This document shows positions 17,896 to 30,506 of a stretch of DNA of 64,000 nucleotides, piece by piece. The DNA lies in contig CAJQUW010009193.1 of NCBI GenBank assembly GCA_907163375.1, forward strand, positions 167,732-231,731, read 5' to 3'. Within the stretch, counting starts at the first letter, position 1; each line of letters begins with the position of its first letter. The notes beneath the pieces were generated by a model, which did not search any database, was not told where the DNA came from, and worked only from the letters and a program-made list of their open reading frames with translations. This DNA comes from Prostheceraeus crozeri. Its lineage: Eukaryota > Platyhelminthes > Polycladida > Euryleptidae. A program made the translations under genes and the position numbers.

Positions 17896-19345
17896 CAAAT
17901 CCCAGCAGATGCAACCAAGTGAGGCATGTTTCGGACGCTTCATCAGTTGTGGGCAGATTCAGAACAGCGACTGTGGAGCTAGACACGTATACAAGTTTGC
18001 TCTCTGACCACGAGGCCATCGGGCCATCTGCTGAGATTGTGAATTAGACAGAACAGTGTAGTTTTGCCATATCCTTTATTGAAGCGATTCACACAGACGA
18101 TATTCATCACATGTTTTCGCACGCAACCTGGCTATTGATGAATTTATCATATCAATGCAGTTATCTTCCGCAAAAATACCGTGAATGTATGCACAATTCG
18201 ATTATACCCAATCATTCGATTATTCAATTATACCCATTCAAGCAAATATTAGTTAGCATCAATGCTTTCGATACAATGTAGAACTAAACATGAATTTCAA
18301 TAGGTTTCAATGTTATTTTAGAGAAAGTGCTTGATATCGGATCGCCTATCAGTGAATATAGTCTGCTAAACTGATGATCTATGAGGAAAAGTTTTATGTC
18401 ATAAAAGATTGAATAGCCACCTTTGAAATTCGAAGATTCCCTTTTCAAGCGCGTGTTTGCTTGAATGGCAAGTAGGTAAAATGTTTGTTTAATTCAATGA
18501 CGAAATTATTGAAATATTACAGCGGATATGTAGACAAGTTTTATTGCAATGCATATGTCCTTCAGACATTCTTACCTTCTGAGAGTGTTTCAAAGAAAAC
18601 AGGGATGTTCACCTGAATGCATGAATAGCACAAATGCAGATGAATTGTAGATGTGGGTGTGTGAACTTCTTGTGCCTGTAGGTGTGCTGATGAAGAATAA
18701 AAATCTGTGCACATGAAATCTCTTGTTCCCTTCTTGCAAGACAAAGTCAGCAGTGCTTAAGTGCACTTATCAGTTTAATTTTTAGAAATGTTCATTTTCA
18801 CTGAACAGACGAAGATAACTGTGGGATATCTTCCCCCGAAGTTTTTAAATTTGTCTAAAATACATAGAAATGAATCAATCTCCACAAAACTTTATGTGCA
18901 CATCAGTCAGGATATTTTCTACCAACATACCAAAACTTGTGCAAATCGGACAAGTACTTTTTCAATTAAGGTGCAGCCTTGAAGTGCAGCCATGTCTACA
19001 ACTTGACTTGCCTTCTTCTGACTACATCGTCTGAGCAGAAAGCACTTGAGGCCAAAAAGGTCATTTCCCGAGAACTCATGAAGTGATGATGACCAGGCCA
19101 CATCTCTTAGACTAGCATTTTTGACTTTAAAGATGTGTGGCAAGGTAGTGGTCGTGGAGGATTTTAAATAGCACTGGATGAGACGAAAAGGGAGAGAGAA
19201 CAATGCACATAAAAGTAACAATAACGCGTCGAAAGTCAGATCAGGCTGTTAATATCGCTACACTTCACGTTGTCGTCTCTACTGCAAAAAGTATTTGTTC
19301 GATCTGCAGAAGTTTTTGCATGTAGGTTACAAATATACTGAAGTA

Positions 19346-20054
19346 CACTGTAAACTGTAAACAGCCACTTATCGGACAATTTGTGAGCCACATCAGTATT
19401 TTGGCACTTACTGCGTATTATCAGACAAATTTCCTGCTTGTCAGACAATTTTTGTCTCATCGCGCGAACTAATTTACATTATTGCGTTTACTTCCTATCA
19501 TACTACTTATGACTAATATATACACTTTTATTGAAATTGGATGGCATCCTTGATAATTTTCAATTATAGAATATACAGTGTGTTGTAAATAAGTAGGGTT
19601 CTTTGTATACACCTTGAGGCATGGCAATAACAGGTCTGGATATTTGACGTATTGATGCCATCTTTTAATTCTGTTTTACAATGTTTTTTACAGCTTTTAA
19701 GGGTCTAATACTTCCCTGAGTTGACATTGACACAACGGACTTGTAAAGTATCAGAGTTTTTCATAATGCGAGTGTGAATAAGTGGAGCAGAGTTAGAACC
19801 TGTGTAATTAGGAGTGACTAGTTGACATTAGTTAATGTTGAATAGCTTGATCATATTTAAACACTTTGAGTTTGAGAGACAATACTTCCAGAAAAGTAGA
19901 CGGAATAGTCTGATATTTTGGCGCATAACTGTCTCATCTTGTCTGATCTGAACAGCCACTTTTGGTTGTTCATTGTCTCATGTTGTCTGTTGCAATTGTC
20001 TGATCATTTTGGCAGTTATTTTGTCTGATTTTTGGCTGTCTACAGTTTACAGTG
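19346..20054. mobile_element. Non-autonomous DNA transposon, TA-flanked, CACTGTAAA termini
   Basis: The left end CACTGTAAACTGTAAACAGC pairs with the right end, whose reverse complement reads CACTGTAAACTGTAGACAGC. TA flanks both sides (19,344-19,345; 20,055-20,056). Subterminal regions on both sides hold repeated ATCAGACAA/TTGTCTGAT words, plausible transposase-binding sites. No coding region inside. The outer nine bases are shared with the element at 56,533-57,526. Confidence 0.7.
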
Positions 20055-20056
20055 TA

Positions 20057-23000
20057 CGTCTACCTGAAGTTTGGTGATGACTGATTCACATTTTCAGATT
20101 TCGGACAAATTTGAAACCCAGACGAACTTCCGTCTTCAACTTTGATACCAAAGAGGCTACAAAGGTTGCTACCTTCCCCGACTTGTTGAAGTTCAATTGT
20201 GAACTTATATGAATGAAAGCATCATGTGTCACATGGTTGTCCGATATTATGACATAACTTTTGCGCGAGATTGGAGCGGAGTTGTGCTCAAACAAAATCG
20301 CTCATTTGTTAGCAGGACAAACAAGCTTTCATGAAAACGTGGTCTTTAATAAACAAAGTCACTCGTCAATGACTTCATGATTTTAGAGTAATTTGAACTA
20401 TCCTCAACAAACCAAGCGCTGAACTTTTGATGTTTTGATTGAAGAGAACATTCTACACCAGCTTTCAGGGATATATTATATTCGAAAACAACAAATATTC
20501 GAACAAAAAACAAAAATTCGAACCCAATGTAAACTTCAAAGATGATTCAGGTGCATTGAAGAATGAATTCCTCTGTAAGACACATGACCAAGTTCTCTAT
20601 TGAGGAAATAATACTCAAAGAAGTAGAACCATTTTCAGTACCGATGATTCTGTTCTTCCCCATCTCCCCCCACATTTTTGTTGTTGACACCCGCGAATGT
20701 TGCTTGTCAACGATCTTCCTTTGCTCCTAAGTGCAGTCTCGCTGCCGTCGCAAAAGCGTTAAGTGTGTGAATACCTCTGGTTTGTAGAAAATTAACAGCA
20801 CTTGCTTTGTCGTCCACTGCAGACAACAATCCCAAGTCCATGAACACAGCTGTAGGCCCGATCTTCTATTCTATATGAGAATCCAAGGTAACAATCCGTC
20901 ATCCCAGGCTTCAAGAAATACTTCTCAGCAGTGTGTCATTGTCACTCAGAGACATATCAAGTCTATTCTTAATCCAATGCAACTAATTTTTACGATATGA
21001 GATTAATTTTGAAAAATTAGAAAATGTGGTGGATAGAGGTGCCCCATTTTCATTGTAAGAAGTTATTCAGAAACCTAAAATCTGAATAGAGATAACAATA
21101 AACTGCTGACCTCTGTCTTCATAGTGCATTATGTCGTTGAAATCCATATTCTGTTGTGGCATTTGAATTCTTGGATATTAATTACCATAACCTTTACATC
21201 ACTTCATGACCTATTTATAATTGGTAGCAAATTGTGTAATCTGAGCGATCAAGCGACGCAGATAAATCTTTCTACGACCTCCATTTCTATTTGATGTTCT
21301 GAAAGTATCGCAATAAATCCCTCTTTTCATGATAAGAAGATCATATCAATGAGACACGAGAAAATAAGTGCAAGCAGGTCAAATTATCATGTCATCGCTT
21401 ATTGGCGAGACCTTGGATTTGAAAGCGCTCTCAGAAAGGGAAAGAAAATGATAGCAATTAGAAAAAGAGTTACTTTGCGCTTATGTTCATTTCTAAACAT
21501 CGGTGACACAGGGTTGTTCATACAAATAATGGAGGATGATAAACATACATTGGGGGACCCGACGACCTACAAAATTCAAAAATTTTTAACATCTTCATGC
21601 GATATATGAGATAGCGGCGATTTTGCGAATGTCTTGACATGAGCCATTGCCGGAGTACACATTTGTAGATAAGATTTGTAGTATTAGATTTACAGTTCAG
21701 AGATGACTGTATACAATTTGATTTAATGTTGGGATTCAATCATCAGGTAGCCAAATGTGATTCATATTGTTATAATTTATCATCAATAATAAACTTAGTT
21801 TGACTGTCAATGAATAGACATCGAACGAACCCTCCTTTCAATATTGAAATTAGTCCATTACGCGAACAAGAAGTTCCGTCTATGATTACGGTCAATATTG
21901 TTTGCATTTCAGATTAACGTGCGCCCTCTTTTGTCATCTTTTGTTCATTAATTTCCTTGTCTGTTCTCAAAGGATGAAACCTTTCACTTCGCATGTGTTA
22001 TTTTTTGCTCGACAACCTAATTGAATGATGCACTCCTGGAAATGCATTAACAAAATCGTAGTCATAGAAACATTTAAAATAATCTCACACTTGAGAACTA
22101 AGCTCTCAAATTTAATAAATTCTCATTCCGTATTACTCGAAGTTGATTAATTTCCGAATCTACTGAAATCAATTATGCAGAGCAAGAATACAACAAATAT
22201 CCTAGCAGACAGCTTTTAACTAAAGTGCGTTAAAAACTTCTAATTCCTCAATTTTTCTGAAATCTTAACAGCAACAAATAGACCTGCATGCAGGCTATTG
22301 AAAAAATGTGTCATTGAAAGCATCTATTTCCATCTAACACTGAGAATATTTAATTTAATGACAAATGTAGTAAAAAAGAGTCGACCTGAGTAACATCATC
22401 CATACGGGGTGATTCGGTTGTCGCTACATTTAATCCTCACATTTTCAAGATTTCAAATCAAATTTTACAGAGTAATAAGAAAATTCTGATATGTTCTCCT
22501 GAGAATATGAATCAGACTTGAATAAGTCTCCTTTATATTTATTTTGCCAATGGGCCTACTTGCTGCGCAAGTGACTCTCTTGTGCCGTCGGGACTGAAGT
22601 CTGAGTCCCCACCCCACTCCATGCCCATAGATCGCAGTCACATGGAACATGCACATCACTCCCTGGTGCAGCTTCAAACTGAAAGCGTCTATACATTTCT
22701 TACCAAGCTTTCCGCAGACAAATCTACGAGCGAGTCAGGAGGAATTTTGATCTAAGGTCATCGATCACTGTGAAATAAAACTACGTGCATGTTTTGACTA
22801 TTCGACTATTATTATTAAGTAGGATCTTCATCAACGATTCAGACTTAATTTTCAAGGGATTTTCGTGCATAGTTTTAACTTCTTAAACCATCTTTAGGAA
22901 ACTTCTGTTTATTGATAGGTTTCCTTTCGTTGCACCTGTGACTGTAAGCTTTGCATTGCATCTGAAGCAGGGGACCTATCTTTGAGCACATTTTGCGCAC

Positions 23001-23166
23001 CGATCCTCGCCAAATCAGAACAATGCGAGAGTAAACGCGATGAATTATTGTTGGTAAGGTAGACGTGGAATCCTGCTATACGAGTCATACATACAAATAA
23101 GAATATACTGCTTCTAAATTTCATTTTATTAGTAATGGTTCGCATAAGCATTATTCTACATCTACG
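20057..23166. other. No gene seen
   Basis: Unique-looking A/T-rich sequence of 3.1 kb without a recognisable domain or repeat. Short open frames, including one of 86 codons at 21,349, have no family signal. Confidence 0.5.
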
Positions 23167-23660
23167 AGGGGCACTATTAAAGTTTTTAGCCCTATATAGA
23201 AAAAGTAGTTGATGTTAAACAATAGCATATACTTCTTTTACATTTGATCATAACTTTTCAAAAGATGCACCGTTGGCGGCAATGCATTTGTCCATTCGCC
23301 GAAACCAGCCACTGAAACAATTGCAGTACTCAGCAAGATCCAGTTTTGGCACTTCATCCATGTAGGCTTAAACAGCGTCCTGTTTGTTGGGAAAAGGAAT
23401 ACCGCGCATTGCTGACTTCACCTTGGGGAACAAAATGAAATCGGCTGGTGACAAATCCGGGCTGTATGGAGGCTGCGGAGAAGATGGACATTGTTTTCAG
23501 CTAAAAAAGCGATTGTCTGTGCCGACTTGTGGGCCGGTGCGTTGTCATGGTGAAGGAGCATTTCTCGTGCTCTTGTCCTTCACAAATTTTCTCGGACATT
23601 ATCCAGCAGTTTTGGAAGACCAACACTGCAATACTATGAGGAGCTAACAGTTCTTTACAC
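23167..23660 (-). pseudogene. Mariner-like transposase remnant, C-terminal part
   Basis: Read on the minus strand in shifting frames. MLLHHDNAPAHKSAQTIAF (near 23,570-23,515) is the second catalytic-Asp region of mariner transposases; after it come traces of AENNVHLL, a degraded P-x-S-P-D-L-x-P-x-D-F region, and the usual C-terminal DKCIAANG (near 23,290-23,270). The mariner-like end GAGGGGCACTATTAAAG at 23,167 may be its 3' terminal repeat. The N-terminal DNA-binding half is missing and there are several frame changes, so it is inactive. It abuts and truncates the TA-type element that follows. Confidence 0.7.
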
Positions 23661-23699
23661 TTCCAGTACTGATGTCGAAACATGGAAACATGGTTGAAA

Positions 23700-24112
23700 A
23701 ATGTGTTTTTATTTCGGATTGATAATATCCTTAATTTCAAATTTACATAATGCATAATTGTTGATGGTTGAATATTTATTGATTATTCATCAAATGCCTT
23801 AAACTCACGTGTATTAAAATCGAATTCAGTATTCGATGTATGACTCTTGAATGTCATTATCTCACTACTTACAAACAGTAGTAACATTAGTGTGGTCTTT
23901 ATTGACAAAAGGCCTTAAATCAACATACTTTGGACATGATTTATGCTTTCTTTTGACATTGTGCTGGTATGGCTTTAGTATGTAAAGCATACCAAATTTG
24001 AAATAACATACGAAAAGCATGCAACTATATACCAAGAGAATACAGAAATATACCAAAAAAATATTTTGGTATGCACCCTTCGTATGTGATTGGTATTGAG
24101 CGATTTACAGTG
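23700..24112. mobile_element. Truncated copy of the 56,533-57,526 transposon (right part)
   Basis: The sequence from ATGTGTTTTTATTTCGGATT onwards matches 57,110-57,526 closely, including TAAAATCGAATTCAGTATTC and the terminal GAGCGATTTACAGTG followed by TA (24,113-24,114). The left part is absent and is replaced by the mariner remnant. Confidence 0.8.
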
Positions 24113-24114
24113 TA

Positions 24115-26874
24115 GAGTAATAAAGATCAGCCGGACATATTCTGATAAACCAAGTTGATGAACCACAGTTCATAAATTTTTGCTTGTTAACTTGTTTCAT
24201 GGCACATTATTTAGTTTTTGCAATGTAGGCCTACTTATTAAGGTCATTATTAAGGCATATGGCAAAATTTTGTAAAATAACATCGTGTCTTTCGATCTTT
24301 CTTCAGCAAGCTAGACCAAGCATTCATCAACAAACTGCAACAAATTACAGAAAGTTCGAGGATTAATTCGAACATTAATTTCGCAGAAACAGTGTTGGTA
24401 GATCCAATGACCACGGTTTGTGAGCTGGAACCTCGAATTTCGCGAATAATGACAAATGCCTTTCACTGATGTAATGACTTTTTCAATCATGGCCTAGATC
24501 AAGCGTGTCAAATTCCAATAGTTTCGAATGATTTTCTTTAAACATCATCGATGGCGATAAGAAAAGAATTCGGCGCGTCAAATGATCATCAAAAGAATAT
24601 CCCAATTCAATTGCTAAAATGTCATTGAGATAAGCATTCTATAGGATGATGTTTGTATCCTTTGAATATTGTGTAAAATCAAAGTATCAAAAACGGAATC
24701 AAGAATTTGGCTAATAACCCGTTTCCTTTCACATCAATTCAATAACTTCAATATGCGGAGTAAGAAGAAGATTGAAGACCTTGTTTGAAGACGTCATCAC
24801 CGATTCGCATCGATGCGAAAGAGAAGAAATACGGAAGAGAAAGTAAATGTTTTTTGTGATGCATTCTGTGGGACGTATGGAGAAATCAACACTTGAGACA
24901 GTAAAGGAATGTCTGTAATTCTTTGTATGTACAGTTGATTAAGGGAATACAACTTCAAAGGGCAACTTGCTTGTTCCCCCTCTCGTGCTTGTTGATCAAA
25001 ATTAGTGAAGGTCTGCGAATTTTGATCAACATTTTCCGGTTCATGTTTGATAATTCATCTGTCCCTGCAGTCGACACTGATATACATGTACATTCTATAA
25101 AATCTATGATTAAAGCTAAAGTCAATTAGCGATCCGTATTAGCAGCAGCAGGTCTTTAAACTCAGATAGAATAGTAAAAGCGGACTCCTTAATCCAATCA
25201 GGACCGGGCGATGTTTAGCGTCGTAGGACCGGGGGCCTCAAATGTTCCATGTTCCGATGGATCAAACTCATTGAATACATTATTAGTATTATTTCGAGTC
25301 TCCCTCCTCTTTCGAATGATAGTGCCTATTTTGCATGATTCGAATACTTTCATACCAAAAATGTTTATTATAAATTTGAATTACCATTTATTTCATTTTT
25401 TATGTGCAATTATACATGTAAAATCTACATGTACTCATTTTAGGAGACAAGGTGGATGTGTATGTTAACAATCTTGAATTGCACAAGCATAAATACATGT
25501 ATTATGTAAATATGATACAGAAACATTATATCAATAATCAATGCTAAATGAAAACCATCAATTTTCTAAAAAGTACTTTTGAAAATGTCCTTCAAAACTG
25601 ACCTTACAGTAAGACAATTTTTCCAAAATTTTCACTGAAATTTCAACATACATACAAACTGAAAGTCACAAAAATTAAACTTCTATTTGACTTACTTAAC
25701 GAGATTTAAAAAGAAGTTCATACGGGGGGGACTTTGTGTTAGGGTTAAGGACGCAATCTGTCGAATTTGTACATCTCTTCATTAGAACTATAATTTTGAT
25801 CTTTTATCTTTTGGCAATGTGGTACTGACACAGTGATGGAAGTATGTTGTGTATTGAAAGACTAAACAAAGTTCTAAACAAAGTCAACGTACAAAATGAA
25901 AAAAGAATAACCGACCTACCGAACCGCGTAGATTGTCCAATGCATTATGTGTTCACTGATTCCTTAGTCCTCTTTTCTTGTGAAGGATTTTCCTTCATTG
26001 AGTCCTTGTGATGGCATTCGTCCCATCCATGCCGGCCTCTAAAGTGAATCAATCTCCGGGGGAGGAGGCGGTCTTCCTTTATAGCTTCGAAAGCATTGGT
26101 CTGAATGACATGACGTTCACCGCCCAGCATACGTAGTGTGAGCCCTCCGATGGTGGCAATCATTTGCTCGTTCATCTCCGTACAGCTGATCACAAAAACG
26201 GACCATCTAATTTGCGTCGAAATTCAATCGATCCTCATGCCTCCCAATCGTGCCACACAACAACGTTCACAGCTTTACATTGAGCTATGACAGACCTGCA
26301 TCTGATATTGCATTTGATGAGCAGGGCTAAAATACGAAAATCACTCAATTTACAAATTGCAATTTTTCAATAAGAAGACAATGTGAGTATGATTATGAAT
26401 CAGGCACGGGGACCAGCAGCACTTTTGAGCTTTCCATTGAGACACTATAGACATATCATTCGGTGAACTATGAAAAGGATGGTGAAATTATCACAAACTC
26501 ATGACTCCTTCGGCTGAAAATGTTTTGCATTCTCACTTTTTCATCAAACATCATATTTCGTATCTTCAGAATCCTTGCGATGTAAAGACTGCGAATATAA
26601 GAGAAAAAATGTTGATGAAGCTTGACAAAGAACTGTTCAACTTGTTGGATTAAGACTTACATGTTCGCACGCACTCCTTATATCCCAAGGATTCTGAAAT
26701 ATACTTGATTTTCGTTTAAAAACAAAGATTCCAATGTATTTGTGAAGCGGCTTCATACAGACATGAAGTAGTAGGACGACTTGCAGATAGCAAAAGAGTT
26801 CAAACAATTACGAAGCGACACAAAAGTGATTACTAAGATGAGCTTGTACAAACAAGAAAACTTTGATAAGTAGC
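24115..26874. other. No confident gene; one possible terminal exon inside
   Basis: Mostly unique, A/T-rich sequence. Nothing recognised except the candidate exon at 25,945-26,187, listed separately. Confidence 0.45.
25945..26187 (-). other. Possible terminal exon of an unrecognised host gene
   Basis: An 80-codon open frame ending in TAA, more balanced in base composition than its surroundings. On the minus strand a pyrimidine-rich GTTTTTGTGATCAG just upstream could be a splice acceptor. The peptide (TIGGLTLRMLGGERHVIQ, then RRLIHFRGRHGWDE) has no family I can name. No polyadenylation signal is obvious after the stop. It may be chance. Confidence 0.25.
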
Positions 26875-26882
26875 ATTTACAT

Positions 26883-27462
26883 TAGGGTGGAGTGAAAAAA
26901 ACTTTTTTTAGAAATCAAAGAAGCCCCATTCATTTATGTATGACAAATGTCAATACTAACCTCCATGTGCAATTTCAATACATTTGAATGTCATTTGAGC
27001 CCGCCACACCGAGTCTGAAAGAATCGGGCTCCCGAAAGTCTAAAAATAGTCCAAAATTGCAAAGTTCGAAGCATTTGACCCCTTATTTTTCTCACTGCAA
27101 TCTTATGTATCAGTAAGCCCCAATTGTTTACATGCAAAGAATATGAGCGTTGAATTGCATGTCAATTTTTAAAGCATTTGGCATAATTTATGCCCGCCAC
27201 ACTGCATCTAAAAAATCGACACGAAACATATCTAATTATGACTTAAAGTCCATCGGTATTATGAAATAAAATCTCATACATCTATGTACTAATTTGAAGT
27301 AAGTATGAAATGTAATTCTCATAATGTTTCTGCACACTCGGATATCATTTCATATTACAACACCACCTAAAACGTAAAAAACGATTTTCTCTTATTTTCT
27401 TACATTTGCTCTATTAGCACAAAATTTCAACAGAATTAGCAATGAACTGATCTAAACCTATT
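26883..27462 (+). repeat. Left terminal inverted repeat of the composite transposon
   Basis: Pairs with 37,055-37,625. Contains two internal words, GCCCGCCACACCGAGTCTG and GCCCGCCACACTGCATCTA, that may be repeated binding sites; the right copy has both in reverse. Confidence 0.9.
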
Positions 27463-28746
27463 GCTTGACAACATCTATTTCGCGTGCGTTAACAATCCTG
27501 TGTCTAATTTAAGTCCATCGAAATAGTGATTGGCCGAACTTCAGTTATTCATCCTGTCTCTATTGTTGTTGATGATGAGCGTATGGGTATAGTCATTGGC
27601 TGACATCAGTTTTTCATTTCAGTAAAGAATTTCCCATTTTGATCAATAATTAGACGTTTAGCGGTATACTTAGACGTGGCACGCTTTAAAGGCATCATTT
27701 GAAAGCAAAGATTATGGCGACACGTGCGAATCTCTGTCATCCTTTCATTGGCGCTTCATTGGAAAGTTTCAAGCAAACTCAACTGTCGACAATTAAAGAG
27801 TGCTTAAACAGACTGCAGTACATCAAATATAATGCAACAATTGGGAATGTGTCCACTATTTCTCAATGTCGCGATGTTGCTGATGAAATAATCAGTATAT
27901 GGCATAAAGCAGGCATTAATACAATTGAAAACCACAAGGTAGCAGAAAAACTATAACGGTGGAGCGACAACTATCGCAATCTTTTAAAAATTCCAGTTGA
28001 ACGGCGATCGTCAGGGAAGAGCTTTGACCGATCTGAGGAATTCAAACAAAAAATAAATGCATGTTTCATCATTCTGAAAGATGAAGTGTCTAAAGAAGAA
28101 AATGAATTTTATAAAGATCAAATATCAAGCAGAAATATGATTATTTCAGGAATTGATAAAAATGCTACCAAGTCAATAAAGACTCAACTATTGAGACAGG
28201 AGAAAGAATTTGAACGAATAGCGAAAGAAGAGAAGAGGAAATTTGAAGCAACTGTGTGTTATCCAGAGTCAGATAATGATTGCGAAATAGAGTCTGATGA
28301 TGGCGATATGTTTGAAAATTGTATGACCAAGAAAATGACTTCCAGCGGATATGGGTCTCAGATGCGTCAGAAATTATCGAATTTGGCTTTGACTTGCGAC
28401 CGCTACCTTGTCTCAGACAGGGTAGGAGCGGCAATTTCAACATCTGTGCTGCAAGACTTTGTTATTGTATCAACACAGAATAAGGACAAAATTATTGATC
28501 GCAGCAAGGTCATAAGAGAAAGGAAAATTTTCAGAGAAACCCAGCAATTCAATGAAGACATTCAAGCAGTATATTTTGATAGCCGAAAGGACAGAACAAT
28601 CGTTCAGGATGGTAAGTTTCGAAAAACAGTACTTGAAGAACATGTATCACTTTTAAAGGAGCCAGGTTCAATTTTTATTGGTCACATTTCTCCTAAAGGT
28701 GGATCGTCTAAAGATATTAAATGTTCTATTGTTGATGTTTGTGAGA

Positions 28747-30506
28747 AAAGGTGCGAGAAAAGTCCTTGCGGATTTTTGTCAACTTTATATTTTGCTATTC
28801 AATGATCAAATATCATTTCTTCAGTGACCAATATGTGGCAATGCGTTTGTAGATAACTCTGTCACTCGACTATTATGCATGCCAAGTCTTCAGATTTAAC
28901 ACATAGTGAGCTTTATGCTATTCAATCAACAAAATTTAAATTGATTACTTTCCATACGTTTTGTAAACTCGGCATTTCATTGTGCTATTTTCGATGCTTT
29001 AAAAAGCTATGCCACTTGTTTTCCTGAGCTCCATGGATTTCACATTTGAATCTAGCTGCGAGATTTGATCTCATTTTAATCAAATCAACAAAGTTGTGCT
29101 TCAAATAGCTATGCCACTCGTTTTTGCTGAGCTCCATAGATTTCAAATTTAAATCTAACTTCGAGGATCGATCATTAAATGACGGACTAAACCATGGATG
29201 ATTAACCTTAATAAATGTTATGCCTTGAAAAGCTATGCCACTTATTTTTGCTGACCAGCATGGATTTCACATTTGAATCTTATTACGAGATTTTTAATTT
29301 TAATCAATACATTTTATACACTGTGTTTATAAACTCGATACACTGATGGATGTGAGTAATTTGATATTGTGATGGAATTCTCGACAATAGAAAAAGTTTA
29401 TTGCACGTCGTGGGCCATTTCTTTCAACTGTGAAGAAAGTGCTCGTCAATTCAGAGAGAAATTTAACAAGGAACCCCCACCGTCGAGAACAATCTTGTAT
29501 TGGAAGAACAAACTTCTTGAAACCGGCAGCCTGTCCCACGACCGACCCAGAAGTGGCAGACCCATAACAGCATCTGGAGATGAAAACAGGCAAAAGGTAA
29601 TTGAAGCTGTCACTGAAAATCCTTCAACTTCGACAAGAGCGATATCGAGGGATGTCGGGATCTCTGATTTCACTGTCCAAAAAGTTCTAAAAGCCGAGCA
29701 TTATCATCCATACAAGCCGCTATATTCTCAATTTCTTTGTGATGGGGACGAAGACCGCCGCTTACAATTTTGTGAAGAAATGAGGAGAAAATCGAGAGAA
29801 GATCCTGCTTTCCTCCGAAAGCTAACATTTTCGGGCGAGTGTGTCATGTCGTTGACAGGCAACATCAACAAGCACAATGTGCACTTCTGGACTACGACGA
29901 ACCCGAATATTAGAATGACCAACCCAGGCAAGACTCCTAGCCTCACCGTGTGGGCCTGTATAGGCTATTCCGGACTTCTTCTCTACGATATCAGTTCAGA
30001 AACCATGAATGGAAAGAGATATTCTGATCTTCTGTTGAACCAAGCGCCTCCCCATTACTCTCTTTCAGCGAGTCAAATTCTAGAGACTCATTTGTCCAAT
30101 CGATGGATCGGCAGGAGAGGACCTATTGAATGGCCAGCAAGATCGCCGGACTTGACACCCTGCGACTTTTGGTTCTGGAGTCACCTGCGGCAATTGGTTT
30201 ATCCTCCAGGTTTTATTTACAGGAACATTCAAGACTTGCGGGAAGAGATTGAGCGACAAATGAACAACATTGCTCTCTCTTACTACCGTGATTCGTTGAG
30301 GAATTTTCTGAAACGTTTTCTGAAGTGCATTGAGCATGACGGTGAGCTATTTGAAGAATAAAAATGTCAATGAGTACATGGAATGTTTAGTTTTTATTTC
30401 TAGATGGGTTTGTTCAAAGAAAAATGAAAATAAAGTAAAACAATTCACCATACAATAACTAAATATAAAGTTATCAGAAATCCGCAAAGACTTTTCTCGC
30501 ACCCTG
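28747..30506 (+). mobile_element. Mariner-type transposon inserted in the transposase gene
   Basis: The left end GGTGCGAGAAAAGTCCTTGC (28,750 on) pairs with the right end, whose reverse complement is CAGGGTGCGAGAAAAGTCTT (to 30,506). TA follows at 30,507. The left outermost bases have decayed. It separates coding pieces of the surrounding transposase that would otherwise be nearly adjacent. Confidence 0.85.
29369..30361 (+). pseudogene. Mariner-type transposase, open but catalytically dead
   Basis: 330 aa without stops. It has an N-terminal helix-turn-helix pair (RQFREKFNKEPPPSRTILYW, then SLSHDRPRSGRP), a second one (TSTRAISRDVGISDFTVQKVL), and a catalytic domain ending PARSPDLTPCDFWFW. The first catalytic Asp, normally in F-S-D-E, is Gly here (LTFSGECVM). 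The second, normally in Q-D-G-A-P-P-H, is missing because the region between GKRYSDLL and QAPPHYS is shortened by some tens of residues. The third Asp is present. The gene is therefore an in-frame decayed copy. It sits between matching terminal repeats of its own element. Confidence 0.85.

Larger units (their letters stand above)
15422..19343. other. No gene seen
   Basis: Apart from the repeat units at 16,147, 17,682 and 17,854, this 3.9 kb stretch shows only short, compositionally random open frames and no recognisable domain, RNA gene or transposon end. Confidence 0.5.
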
